Positions 1 through 8,558 of a stretch of 64,000 nucleotides of DNA are shown one piece after another. The first letter of the stretch is position 1; every line of letters starts with the position of its first letter. The translations under genes and the position numbers were made by a program. The notes under the pieces were generated by a model. That model did no database searches, was not told the origin of the DNA, and was given only the letters and a program-made list of their open reading frames with translations. Source of the stretch: Flavobacteriaceae bacterium (GTDB lineage Bacteria; Bacteroidota; Bacteroidia; Flavobacteriales; Flavobacteriaceae); NCBI GenBank assembly GCA_947488595.1, contig CANKZI010000003.1, positions 62,001 to 126,000 on the forward strand, written 5' to 3'.

Positions 1-1408
1 AATAAGCCGCCACAAAAGGATGCACGTTGAGTACAATTTTTTTGTGGGTTTTTAAGAGTCTTTCTAAATCAGAAGCAATCTTATCAATAATCAAAATTGG
101 AGCTTCAATTTCGCCATTTTCGTTGTTGGGATCTTCTTCTCTGGTTTTGATATTGACTTCTGGTCGTACTCTTTGTCTTGTAATTTGCACCAAACCAAAT
201 TTGCTTGGCGGCAAAATTTTGTGTTTGGCTTTATCATCACTCATTTCTTCTCGTAAGAAATCAAACAAAACTTTCCTGTTTTCTGGATTGGACATGTCGA
301 TAAAATCAATAACAATGATACCGCCCATATCACGCAGACGCAATTGTCTGGCGATTTCGGCAGCGGCAATCATATTGACTTCGAGTGCAGTATCTTCTTG
401 ATTGGAGGCTTTGTTAGAACGGTTTCCGCTGTTGACGTCAATGACGTGCAATGCTTCGGTATGTTCAATAATCAAATAGGCGCCTTTGCTCATCGAAACG
501 GTTTTGCCGAACGAAGTTTTGATTTGTCTTTCTATGTTGTATTTCTCGAAAATAGGAGTGTCTTTTGATTGATAAAACTTTACGATAGATTGTTTTGAAG
601 GGGCAATTTCTTGCACATAATCCTTCGTTTGATAAAACAACTCTTCGTCATCGATATGAATGCCACTAAAAGTGTCATTAAAAACATCTCTTAAAATAGA
701 GGAAGCCCTGTTGAGTTCTCCTAAAATTTTTGATGGATGATGAGCAGTTGGTAATTTTTTACACATTCCCGACCATCTGTCGAGTAATGTTGTTAAGTCT
801 TTTTCAAGTTCTGCGACTTTTTTGCCTTCGGCTACTGTGCGAACAATAACGCCGAAACCTTTCGGTTTAATGGATTGTACCAATCGTTTAAGACGCTCTT
901 TTTCTTCTTTTGATTCGATTTTTTGTGATATCGAAACACGGTCAGAAAAAGGAACGAGAACAATAAATCTACCGGCAAGAGAAAGCTCAGAGCTTATTCT
1001 TGGACCTTTTGTAGATATAGGTTCTTTTACGACTTGTACTAAAATTGACTGATTGGCGGTCAAAACATCGGTTATGACGCCATCTTTGTTAATTTCTTTT
1101 TCAAATTGAAAGCTTTTTAAGGAAAAATCTTTGAGTTTACCTGTGCTTAAAAGTTTGATGAATTTCAGTTGGGAAGTCAAATTAGGACCCAAATCGTGAT
1201 AATGTAAAAAGGCGTCTTTTTCGAAACCAACATTTACAAAAGCAGCGTTAAGTCCAGCAACTGGTTTTCGTATTTTGGCGATAAATATATCCCCAACTTG
1301 AAAATTGCTTTTTTCTTCTTCTTTGTGTAATTCAACTAGTTTTCCATCCTTTAATAAGGCAAAATCTACGGCGTCAGGACTTGATCTGATAATCAATTCT
1401 TTATTCAC
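1..1408 (-). CDS. rng: Ribonuclease G/E family endoribonuclease, partial (C-terminus outside window)
   Basis: The minus-strand frame is open from a GTG at 1408 to the window edge; the ORF track omits it because it has no stop here. It starts (V/M)NKELIIRSSPDAVDF, then an S1-like region (NFQVGDIFIAKIRKPVAGLNAAFVNVG). The catalytic core follows, with the two metal-binding aspartate motifs VIDVNSGN and GGIIVIDFIDM. RNase G/E enzymes cut single-stranded RNA in 16S rRNA maturation and mRNA decay. GTG 1408 is chosen because homologues start with NKELIIRSS; the frame extends upstream to a TGA with only TTG alternatives. It lies downstream of HU and a small basic peptide gene on the same strand. Family assignment is firm; G versus E is less so. 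Confidence 0.93.
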   Translation of the reverse strand, partial: MNKELIIRSSPDAVDFALLKDGKLVELHKEEEKSNFQVGDIFIAKIRKPVAGLNAAFVNVGFEKDAFLHYHDLGPNLTSQLKFIKLLSTGKLKDFSLKSFQFEKEINKDGVITDVLTANQSILVQVVKEPISTKGPRISSELSLAGRFIVLVPFSDRVSISQKIESKEEKERLKRLVQSIKPKGFGVIVRTVAEGKKVAELEKDLTTLLDRWSGMCKKLPTAHHPSKILGELNRASSILRDVFNDTFSGIHIDDEELFYQTKDYVQEIAPSKQSIVKFYQSKDTPIFEKYNIERQIKTSFGKTVSMSKGAYLIIEHTEALHVIDVNSGNRSNKASNQEDTALEVNMIAAAEIARQLRLRDMGGIIVIDFIDMSNPENRKVLFDFLREEMSDDKAKHKILPPSKFGLVQITRQRVRPEVNIKTREEDPNNENGEIEAPILIIDKIASDLERLLKTHKKIVLNVHPFVAAY

Positions 1409-1623
1409 TCTGTAAATTTTTATCGAGACTGGGTTTTTCGTTGTTAATTGTTGGAAATAACCTTCAACTAGCAACAATCAACTCTTAGTCTGATGATTGA
1501 ACAATAATTCTAAATCGGTGAATTTGGGTATATAATCTGTATTGTGGTAAACAGTGACTGAATACCTGGACAATAAGCTACAGTACTAAATTCAATTTCA
1601 ATGAACGTTTAATTTTAAAAAGA

Positions 1624-1648
1624 AAAAAGTAGTTTAGAACTACTTTTT
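1624..1648 (-). terminator. Hairpin terminator overlapping the stop codon of the small basic peptide gene
   Basis: AAAAAGTAGTT-TAG-AACTACTTTTT is a perfect 11-bp inverted repeat. On the minus strand it is followed by a T-rich stretch (complement of 1612-1623). The TAG stop of the 30-codon gene lies inside one arm. It would end the HU/small-peptide transcript before rng. Confidence 0.7.
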
Positions 1649-1732
1649 CTTTTTGTGACGGTTAGCTCTCGCTCGTTTTTTACGTTTGTGCGTCGCTACC
1701 TTATGTCTTTTTCTTTTTTTACCACTTGGCAT
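1640..1732 (-). CDS. 30-aa highly basic peptide, probable ribosome-associated protein
   Basis: The frame runs from ATG at 1732 to TAG at 1640-1642 and is too short for the ORF track. It encodes MPSGKKRKRHKVATHKRKKR and then ARANRHKKKK. About two thirds of the residues are Lys, Arg or His, and there are no acidic residues, as in tiny rRNA-binding proteins. From memory, nearly identical 30-31 aa proteins occur across Flavobacteriia, often unannotated, and recent Bacteroidetes ribosome structures contain extra small proteins; I cannot confirm that this is one of them. It sits between hup and rng on the same strand, with its own terminator. Coding status is well supported by composition and context; function is inference. 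Confidence 0.8.
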   Translation of the reverse strand: MPSGKKRKRHKVATHKRKKRARANRHKKKK

Positions 1733-1761
1733 AGTTGGTGATTTTGTGATTAATAAATGGT

Positions 1762-2052
1762 TTATTTTGCTTCGTTGTTTGTTTTAACGCCTTCTACAAA
1801 TATTTTAGCAGGCTTAAATGCTGGGATATTGTGTGCCGGTATTTTTATAGTTGTATTCTTTGAGATATTTCTACCTGTTTTTTCTGCTCTGGTCTTGATA
1901 ATAAAACTACCAAAACCTCTTAAATAAACATTATCTCCTGTTTCTAATGAATTTTTAACTTCATCCATAAAGGTTTCAACAGTTGCCTGAACGTCTCCTT
2001 TTTCAAGACCTAATTTTTCTGAAATTTTTGCTACGATATCTGCTTTCGTCAT
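1762..2052 (-). CDS. hup: HU family DNA-binding protein
   Basis: A 96-residue HU/IHF-family histone-like protein. The N-terminal helices (MTKADIVAKISEKLGLEKGDV) form the dimer core. The GFGSFIIKTRAEKTGRN region leads into the DNA-inserting beta arm, with the IPA motif near residue 71 and FKPAKIF completing the fold. It bends DNA and compacts the nucleoid as a dimer. The start ATG is preceded by a clear Bacteroidetes promoter. The gene is divergent from mutY. The small basic peptide gene starts 29 bp after its stop and may be co-transcribed. Confidence 0.96.
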   Translation of the reverse strand: MTKADIVAKISEKLGLEKGDVQATVETFMDEVKNSLETGDNVYLRGFGSFIIKTRAEKTGRNISKNTTIKIPAHNIPAFKPAKIFVEGVKTNNEAK

Positions 2053-2093
2053 TTTCTTTCGTGTTTATATTGATGTACTATTTTTTGAGGTTG

Positions 2094-2125
2094 CAAATAT
2101 ATGAATTAAAAAAACAAATAATCAA
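2094..2125 (-). promoter_or_regulatory. hup promoter (-33 TTG, -7 TATATTTG)
   Basis: On the minus strand TATATTTG (2094-2101) matches the Bacteroidetes -7 consensus TAnnTTTG. A TTG at 2123-2125 lies 21 bp upstream, within the usual 17-23 bp spacing. The start codon is about 40 nt downstream. Confidence 0.65.
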
Positions 2126-2158
2126 CCTAATTCACTAAAATTTAATCACATAAACTTT

Positions 2159-2166
2159 TACTTTTG
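2159..2166 (+). promoter_or_regulatory. mutY -7 promoter box TACTTTTG
   Basis: TACTTTTG matches TAnnTTTG and ends 17 bp before the mutY ATG. No good -33 TTTG is visible. It is back-to-back with the hup promoter. Confidence 0.45.
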
Positions 2167-2183
2167 TTTACCTAAATTTAATT

Positions 2184-3227
2184 ATGGATTTTACTAACTT
2201 ATTAATTTATTGGTATTTACAAAACAAACGGGATTTACCTTGGCGTAATACGCAAAATCCGTACTTGATTTGGCTTTCCGAAATAATGCTTCAACAAACA
2301 CGTGTTGCCCAAGGAATGCCTTATTATTTAGCTTTTACCAAAGCTTTTCCTACTGTTTTTGATCTTGCAACTGCCTCTGAACAAGCCGTTTTAAAACTTT
2401 GGCAAGGCCTAGGCTACTATTCGCGTGCTCGAAATTTACACAAAACAGCACAACATGTCGCTTTTGAGTTGAATGGCATTTTTCCTGATAATTACAACGA
2501 ATTATTACAATTAAAAGGCGTCGGCGATTATACCGCTGCAGCTATCGCTTCTTTTTCTTATAACGAAAATGTTCCTGTTGTAGACGGTAATGTGTTTCGG
2601 GTTTTGTCACGCTTTTTTGATGTAAACTTAGATATTTCACTGGCTTCGACCAAAAAAGAATTCCAAAATTTGGCTTTAGAACTGATGCCAAAAAATGACG
2701 CAGCTACTTTTAACCAAGCCATCATGGAGTTTGGTGCTTTGCAATGCGTGCCCAAAAGTCCGAACTGTACCATCTGTGTTATGAATAAAAGTTGTGCCGC
2801 TTTGCAAAAGAAAAAAGTGGATCAACTGCCAGTAAAATCAAAAAAAACAAAAGTAAGTCATCGGTATTTTAACTATGTGATTTTTGAAGATGACAACCAA
2901 CACACCCTTATTTCACAACGCGTCGACAAAGGAATTTGGCATAATTTGTACGAATTTCCGTTAATTGAAACAGAAACAGCAACTGATATCATTACTTTTG
3001 CTGAGCATCTTGAAAGTTTTGATTTGCTTCCAAATCGAATCACAAACATCACTTTACTAAGTCCAAATCATCCGATTCACAAATTAACGCACCAACATTT
3101 ACATATTTTGTTTTGGAAAATCAATGTAAAAGGCGTTATTGACGGTGGCATTGACTATGAAAAACTCAAAACCTTTCCGTTTCCAATTGTGATTTATAAT
3201 TTTATAGAAAATCATTTTTTGAAGTAA
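2184..3227 (+). CDS. mutY: A/G-specific adenine DNA glycosylase
   Basis: A 347-residue MutY base-excision enzyme that removes adenine mispaired with 8-oxoguanine. The N-terminal domain has the catalytic Glu in SEIMLQQTRV (E33), the helix-hairpin-helix LKGVGDYTAAAIASF and the catalytic Asp in PVVDGNVFRV. A [4Fe-4S] cluster motif C-x6-C-x2-C-x5-C follows at about 193-209 (CVPKSPNCTICVMNKSC). The C-terminal NUDIX-like domain recognises 8-oxoG. Length is normal. It leads the plus-strand block mutY-ssb-gldE-gldD; the shared DNA-maintenance role with ssb fits, while the gld linkage is positional. Confidence 0.96.
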   Translation: MDFTNLLIYWYLQNKRDLPWRNTQNPYLIWLSEIMLQQTRVAQGMPYYLAFTKAFPTVFDLATASEQAVLKLWQGLGYYSRARNLHKTAQHVAFELNGIFPDNYNELLQLKGVGDYTAAAIASFSYNENVPVVDGNVFRVLSRFFDVNLDISLASTKKEFQNLALELMPKNDAATFNQAIMEFGALQCVPKSPNCTICVMNKSCAALQKKKVDQLPVKSKKTKVSHRYFNYVIFEDDNQHTLISQRVDKGIWHNLYEFPLIETETATDIITFAEHLESFDLLPNRITNITLLSPNHPIHKLTHQHLHILFWKINVKGVIDGGIDYEKLKTFPFPIVIYNFIENHFLK

Positions 3228-3271
3228 CCCAAAAATTTGTACATTTGATTGTATAAAAATATTAAGCCATT

Positions 3272-3718
3272 ATGAACAACGGAACCTTAAATAAAGTAAT
3301 GCTAATTGGTCATTTGGGTGACGATGTGAAAATGCACTATTTTGACGGTGGCAACTGCATAGGCAGATTTCCATTGGCAACCAACGAAGTTTATGTTAAC
3401 AAATCGACCAACGAAAAAATCACCTCAACCGAGTGGCACAATCTTGTCGTAAGAAATAAAGCAGCCGAAATTTGCGAAAAATACCTCTCAAAAGGGGATA
3501 AAATATATATTGAAGGCCGCATAAAATCGAGACAATGGCAAGCGGAAGACGGTTCGACAAAATACACAACTGAAATCCAAGTGACCGAATTTACGTTTCT
3601 TACAACAAAGAAAGAAACCGAAATGGCCAAACAAAATCCAATTTCTCACGCAGATTCTCCAAAGAACAATACCTTTGACTCGCAAAGTTCGTTGCCCGAG
3701 AACGATTTGCCTTTTTGA
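3272..3718 (+). CDS. ssb: Single-stranded DNA-binding protein
   Basis: A 148-residue SSB. An OB-fold spans about residues 1-112 (NKVMLIGHLGDDVKMHYFDGG, STEWHNLVVRNKAAE, GDKIYIEGRIKSRQW). A low-complexity linker follows, then the acidic C-terminal tip NDLPF that recruits replication and repair partners. It coats ssDNA as a tetramer. It begins 44 bp after mutY and ends 23 bp before gldE, consistent with one transcript. Confidence 0.96.
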   Translation: MNNGTLNKVMLIGHLGDDVKMHYFDGGNCIGRFPLATNEVYVNKSTNEKITSTEWHNLVVRNKAAEICEKYLSKGDKIYIEGRIKSRQWQAEDGSTKYTTEIQVTEFTFLTTKKETEMAKQNPISHADSPKNNTFDSQSSLPENDLPF

Positions 3719-3741
3719 TTGTTTAACTAATTCTAAAGCAT

Positions 3742-5040
3742 TTGGACTTAGAGCCTCCCAGTTTAGTTTTTTCGCCAACCTTTGACCTTGCTATTGCGAT
3801 TGGTATTGCAGTAATTTTTATCTTGCTTTTATGTACCGCAATTATTTCGGGTGCCGAAGTTGCCTTTTTTTCGCTGTCAAATCACGATCTTGAAACTGCC
3901 GAAAATAAAAACCCTCGCAAAGCACAAATGATTTCCAAGCTTCTCAATCGCCCAAAAAAATTGAATGCGACACTTTTAATTGCCAACAATTTAATGAACA
4001 TTGCCATTGTTGTACTTTTTGTGTTAATGGGTAAAAGACTGTTTTCTGAAATCGCTACTTCGAGTTTAAAACTTTTTATAGCAATAGTTTTTATCAGCTT
4101 TTTGATTTTATTTTTTGGCAAAATCCTACCCAAAGTCTATGCCAATCGCAATACTTTAAAATTTGCTATAGCAGTAGTTGCTCCAATTTCGTTATTGAAC
4201 CAACTGCTTTCGCCTTTGAGTATGCCGATGCGATTTGTTACGTTATATTTGTATGACAAATTAGGCAAACAAAAATCAAATTTTTCGGTTGACCAACTTT
4301 CTCAAGCGCTTGAACTGACTTCAAACGAAGCCACTTCGACCGAAGAACAAAAAATTTTAGAAGGCATTGTTTCATTCGGAAATACCGACACCAAACAAGT
4401 AATGAGTCCACGAATTGATATGTTTGCACTCGAAATCAATGAAACTTTTTCTGAAATTTTTCCGAAAATTGTCGAAAAAGAATTTTCTAGAATACCAGTT
4501 TATCGCGATAATATTGATCAAATTGAAGGGATTTTGTTTGTGAAAGACGTTTTACCACATATTGACAAAACCGAATTCGACTGGACCACACTCCTGAGAG
4601 AACCGTTTTTTGTGCCAGAAAATAAGAAGTTAGACAATCTTTTAAAAGATTTTCAGAACATGAAAAGCCATTTGGCAATTGTTGTAGATGAATACGGAGG
4701 CACCTCTGGTTTGGTTTCGCTCGAAGATATTATTGAAGAAATTGTTGGCGATATTAGTGATGAATTTGATGACGAAAACATTAATTTTTCGCAGATTGAT
4801 GAAAAAAACTTTTTGTTTGAAGGAAAAATTGCGCTTAAAGATTTTTATCGAATTGTAATCGTTGACGAAGCCCTTTTTGAAAAAGCCAAAGGCGAAGCCG
4901 AAACGATAGCAGGTTTGGTGTTAGAAATTTTAGGGAATTTTCCGAAAAAAGGACAAAAAATACCTTTTGGTAATTGCATATTTACAATTGAAGTCGTGGA
5001 TAAAAAAAGAATAAAACAACTAAAAGTTACGTTAGAATAA
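3742..5040 (+). CDS. gldE: Gliding motility-associated membrane protein GldE (CBS/CorC-type)
   Basis: A 432-residue HlyC/CorC-family membrane protein. The N-terminal DUF21 region has several membrane segments (AIGIAVIFILLLCTAIISGAEVAFF; LLIANNLMNIAIVVLFVLMG). A CBS pair follows (about 205-330, including VVDEYGGTSGLVSLEDIIEEIVGDI), then a C-terminal transporter-associated domain. In gliding flavobacteria gldE neighbours gldD, as here, and supports the gliding/T9SS machinery. The start is TTG at 3742: an in-frame TAA at 3724-3726 leaves no ATG upstream. Identity rests on family plus the adjacent gldD. Confidence 0.9.
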   Translation: MDLEPPSLVFSPTFDLAIAIGIAVIFILLLCTAIISGAEVAFFSLSNHDLETAENKNPRKAQMISKLLNRPKKLNATLLIANNLMNIAIVVLFVLMGKRLFSEIATSSLKLFIAIVFISFLILFFGKILPKVYANRNTLKFAIAVVAPISLLNQLLSPLSMPMRFVTLYLYDKLGKQKSNFSVDQLSQALELTSNEATSTEEQKILEGIVSFGNTDTKQVMSPRIDMFALEINETFSEIFPKIVEKEFSRIPVYRDNIDQIEGILFVKDVLPHIDKTEFDWTTLLREPFFVPENKKLDNLLKDFQNMKSHLAIVVDEYGGTSGLVSLEDIIEEIVGDISDEFDDENINFSQIDEKNFLFEGKIALKDFYRIVIVDEALFEKAKGEAETIAGLVLEILGNFPKKGQKIPFGNCIFTIEVVDKKRIKQLKVTLE

Positions 5041-5065
5041 AACGTTGGTCATAAATAAAATAAAG

Positions 5066-5617
5066 ATGTTGAAAAAAAGTATTGCTGTTAGCGTTTTAAT
5101 TTTAGTTTTTGGATGTAAAAATGAAGTTTTGCCCAAACCTGCGGCACAACTCCGATTGGATTATCCTGTTGCCAATTATTTGCCGTTTGAAACGGAATGT
5201 TCCTATGTTTTTGATGTCAATTCGGAAGCCGTAATCAAGCAAGAAGATTCGTGCAATCTTACCATTGATTATCCAAAGATGAAAGCGACGATTTATCTAA
5301 GTTATAAACCGGTACAAAACAATATTAACGATTTACTTCGTGACGTACAAACACTAACCTACAAACACGTCATTAAAGCCGACAATATAGTAGAGCAGCC
5401 TTTTGTTAACTCCAAAAATAAAGTTTACGGTATGTTTTATGAAGTCAATGGCAATGCGGCAACCAACGGACAGTTTTATGCGACCGACAGTACAAAGCAC
5501 TTTATTGATTGTTCCGTTTATTTTTATGCAAAACCCAATTTTGATTCGGTTATGCCTGCTGCGAGTTACATCAAAAACGACATGAAGCAAATCATGGAAT
5601 CTTTGCGCTGGAAATAA
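5066..5617 (+). CDS. gldD: Gliding motility lipoprotein GldD
   Basis: The ORF track starts at a TTG (5045); ATG 5066 is preferred because it gives a clean lipoprotein signal, MLKKSIAVSVLILVFGC, with lipidated Cys near residue 17. The mature protein of about 167 residues has PAAQLRLDYPVANYLPFETECSYVF and PAASYIKNDMKQIMESLRWK, typical of GldD, which is required for gliding and T9SS function in F. johnsoniae. It lies 25 bp after gldE. Its end faces the convergent symporter gene. Confidence 0.9.
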   Translation: MLKKSIAVSVLILVFGCKNEVLPKPAAQLRLDYPVANYLPFETECSYVFDVNSEAVIKQEDSCNLTIDYPKMKATIYLSYKPVQNNINDLLRDVQTLTYKHVIKADNIVEQPFVNSKNKVYGMFYEVNGNAATNGQFYATDSTKHFIDCSVYFYAKPNFDSVMPAASYIKNDMKQIMESLRWK

Positions 5618-5685
5618 AAAAAATAACTTTAAATATGTCCCTTTTTTTTTAATTTATTTTGAATCTTGCTTTGTAACAATAAATT

Positions 5686-7359
5686 CTACCAAAAAATAGT
5701 ATAAAACGCAGACAGTATCGAAAGGATGATTAACATACCGACGATAAAACTTGGCGACATTTTGAACATGGATTTGTCAATTTCTAATCCATTTGTTTTT
5801 ACGCCATTTCGGGTTTCATAAATACTGATACAGTACATTCCGATTACGCAGATTAAAAATACGAATCCCATTCGGTCAATAAACGGAATTTCATAGACAC
5901 CATTAGCATTAGGTACTGCAAATCCCCATTGATTTAAAAAAGATAAATCGACAAAAGCTGGTATAAATTTGAACAAAAGCGACAGCATAAATCCGCCAAT
6001 GGTTGCAAATAAAGCCGCATTTGAAGTGGTCTTTTTCCAAAAGAAACCCAACATAAACATCGCAAAAACACCTGGACTTACAAATCCTGTATATTCTTGA
6101 ATGTATTGAAAACCGCCTTTTTTGTCAATCCCTAAAAATGGCGCTACAGCAACTGCAATCAACATGGCGACAACAATTGTTTTTTTGCCTATGCTTACCA
6201 GTTTTTGCTCATCGGCCGCGGTATTGAGTTTGGTTTTATAAATGTCTAAAGTAAAAATTGTCGCAATACTATTGGCTTTTCCGGCCAATGACGCCACTAT
6301 CGCAGCGGTCAATGCAGCAAACGAAAGTCCTTTTAAACCCACTGGAAGTAAGTTGAGTAAAACTGGATAAGCACGATCTGGGTTTACAACGCCATCTTGC
6401 AGCATTTCGGTTTGAAAATTGCCGTTTTGATGCAGCACGTAAGCCGCGATTCCGGGTAAAACAACAATAACAGGCATCAACATTTTTAGAAAAGCGGCAA
6501 ACAAAATACCGCTTCTGGCTGTTTTCAAATCGGCACCTAAAGCCCGTTGGGTTATGTATTGATTGCAACCCCAGTAATTGAGATTGATGATAAGCATACC
6601 CCCAATCAAAACTGACAGACCAGGTAAATCCATATAATTAGGATTGGATTTGTCAAAAATCATGTGAAAATGGTCGTTGGCTTTGGTCGTCATCAAATTA
6701 AAACCGTCAATAACTCCGTTGCCGCCAAACTCGTCGGCGACCAGATTCAATGCCAAATAAGTGGTAACCAAACCGCCTAAAATAAGAAAGAACACCTGAA
6801 TCACATCGGTATAGCCAATCACTTTCATCCCGCCAAGGGTAATCATAATCGCAAAGACGGCCAAGAAAATCATACACAAAGTGATGTCCAAACCAGAAAT
6901 ACTACTAATGGCCAATGCACCCAAGTACAATATCGAAGTCAAATTGACCAATACGTACAACAATAGCCAAAACACCGCCATTATCATCGCCACATTGCTG
7001 TTGTAACGTTGATTGAGGTATTGCGGCATCGTAAAAATTTTGTTTTTGAGATAGACAGGCATAAAGAAAACCGCTACGATAATCAAAGTCGCGGCCGCCA
7101 TCCACTCATAAGTTGCAATGGCCAATCCCATTTTAAAACCACTACCGCTCATGCCAATAAACTGCTCGGCACTAATATTACTAGCGATTAAAGATGCACC
7201 AATCGCCCACCAAGTAAGCGAACCTTCGGCTAAGAAATAATCATTGCTTGACGCTTCTTCCTTCTTTTTTTTGCGATAAATCCATAAACCGTAGCTCACG
7301 ATAATTAAGAAATAAAACAAGAAAACGATATAGTCGCTATTGGATAAGGTCGGTTCCAT
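5686..7359 (-). CDS. Sodium/sugar symporter (SSS family, SGLT-like), last gene of the galactose operon
   Basis: A 557-residue solute:sodium symporter with about 14 hydrophobic segments. Family signatures include LIASNISAEQFIGMSGSGFKMG near the N-terminus, GGMKVIGYTDVIQVFFLILGG, and SFAALTAAIVASLAGKANSIATIF with the conserved Na+-site region. The closest characterised relatives are vSGLT-type galactose/glucose transporters. It lies 18 bp downstream of galT, so galactose or small galacto-oligosaccharides are the likely substrates (inference from context). It takes substrate across the inner membrane using the Na+ gradient. Confidence 0.88.
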   Translation of the reverse strand: MEPTLSNSDYIVFLFYFLIIVSYGLWIYRKKKKEEASSNDYFLAEGSLTWWAIGASLIASNISAEQFIGMSGSGFKMGLAIATYEWMAAATLIIVAVFFMPVYLKNKIFTMPQYLNQRYNSNVAMIMAVFWLLLYVLVNLTSILYLGALAISSISGLDITLCMIFLAVFAIMITLGGMKVIGYTDVIQVFFLILGGLVTTYLALNLVADEFGGNGVIDGFNLMTTKANDHFHMIFDKSNPNYMDLPGLSVLIGGMLIINLNYWGCNQYITQRALGADLKTARSGILFAAFLKMLMPVIVVLPGIAAYVLHQNGNFQTEMLQDGVVNPDRAYPVLLNLLPVGLKGLSFAALTAAIVASLAGKANSIATIFTLDIYKTKLNTAADEQKLVSIGKKTIVVAMLIAVAVAPFLGIDKKGGFQYIQEYTGFVSPGVFAMFMLGFFWKKTTSNAALFATIGGFMLSLLFKFIPAFVDLSFLNQWGFAVPNANGVYEIPFIDRMGFVFLICVIGMYCISIYETRNGVKTNGLEIDKSMFKMSPSFIVGMLIILSILSAFYTIFW

Positions 7360-7377
7360 ATTATTTGTGCTTTGGTT

Positions 7378-8430
7378 TTAAATTTGTTTTGTATAATGAA
7401 TTTCTGAAAGATCTCGTAAAATGGATGCGCTTTTTTCGGGTGCGATATCGCGCTGTGCCTCGGCCATCATTTCATAGCCAACCATGAATTTTTTTACAGT
7501 TGCCGAACGCAATAACGGTGGATAAAAGTGCATGTGAAAATGCCATTCGGGATGCGCTACTTTGTCGGTTGGCGTTTGATGAATGCCAGAAGAATAGGGA
7601 AATGAAGTCGAAAAAAGATTGTCATATTTGATGGTTATTTTTTTCAAAATCTCGGCAAAAGCCGTGGTTTCGTCTTTGGTCATTGCTATAATATTTCCGA
7701 AATGGCGTTTGCTAATAATCATAGTTTCAAAAGGCCAAGTTGCCCAAAATGGCACCAGTACGACAAAATGGTCATTGGTGATAACAATGCGTTCCTTTCT
7801 TTTTAATTCTTCGTCGACATAGTCTTTGAGTAAGCTGGTTTTGTTTTTGTTGTAGTAATTTATTAAACTTTTTTGTGTTTTTTCGATTTGTGTAGGCAAA
7901 GAAGATTGTGCCCAAATTTGCCCGTGTGGATGCGGATTGCTACAACCCATAACACTGCCTTTGTTCTCAAAAATCTGCACATAATTGATGTAATCTTTGC
8001 TACCCAATTCAAGGTACTGCGCTTTCCAAGTGGCAATTACTTTTTCGATAGCGTCAATTTCCATTTCGGGAATGGTGATGTTGTGCTGCGGCGAAAAACA
8101 AATTACTTTGTTGATGCCTCGCTCGGGTTTTAGTCTAAATAAAGCAGATGCTTCGGTACTTTCAAAAACTACATCTTCTTGCAATAAAGCGGGGAAATCA
8201 TTATCAAAAACATAGCTGTCAGCATAGTTTTGGTTCTGCTCGCCATTAGACCGCAAGTTTCCGGCACACAAATAACATTCGGGGTCGTATTCGGGCAGAT
8301 TTTGCGAAGTAACCGATTCGTTTTGGCCTTGCCAAGGTCTTTTTGAGCGGTGTGGCGATACCAAAATCCACTCGTCGGTCAAGGGATTGTAGCGCCTGTG
8401 CGGGTGTTCGTTATGGTCGAATGTTTTCAT
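7378..8430 (-). CDS. galT: Galactose-1-phosphate uridylyltransferase
   Basis: A 350-residue HIT-superfamily enzyme of the Leloir pathway: UDP-glucose + Gal-1-P to UDP-Gal + Glc-1-P. It shows PHRRYNPLTDEWILVSPHRSKRPWQGQ at the N-terminus, a zinc pair in ECYLCAGN, and the active-site HPHGQ motif in GCSNPHPHGQIWAQ. The ORF track begins at 8514, but its first 28 residues come from a hairpin repeat read through as protein; ATG 8430 (MKTFDHNEHPHRRYN) is the homologous start. It lies downstream of galK and upstream of the symporter. Confidence 0.95.
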   Translation of the reverse strand: MKTFDHNEHPHRRYNPLTDEWILVSPHRSKRPWQGQNESVTSQNLPEYDPECYLCAGNLRSNGEQNQNYADSYVFDNDFPALLQEDVVFESTEASALFRLKPERGINKVICFSPQHNITIPEMEIDAIEKVIATWKAQYLELGSKDYINYVQIFENKGSVMGCSNPHPHGQIWAQSSLPTQIEKTQKSLINYYNKNKTSLLKDYVDEELKRKERIVITNDHFVVLVPFWATWPFETMIISKRHFGNIIAMTKDETTAFAEILKKITIKYDNLFSTSFPYSSGIHQTPTDKVAHPEWHFHMHFYPPLLRSATVKKFMVGYEMMAEAQRDIAPEKSASILRDLSEIHYTKQI

Positions 8431-8451
8431 AGCAGTTGGATTTGCGTTAGG

Positions 8452-8536
8452 GACAGAGGCGGCATCCTTTTTGTTTAAAATAGTCGTTTTGTTCAACGAA
8501 TTGGTCACCAACAAAAAGATACAGCCGATAGCCCGA
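8452..8536. repeat. Hairpin repeat copy A, between galK and galT
   Basis: GCGGCATCCTTTTTGTT at 8459-8475 is mirrored by AACAAAAAGATACAGCCGATAGCCCGA at about 8510-8536, giving a long imperfect stem around a 35-nt loop. The same arm sequences (GCGGxATCCTTTT and AAAAGATAxAGC-GATAGCC) occur in copy B at 17475-17558. It creates the spurious N-terminal extension of galT in the ORF track. Confidence 0.7.
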
Positions 8537-8558
8537 CCCTTGGGTAACGCCCAAAAAA

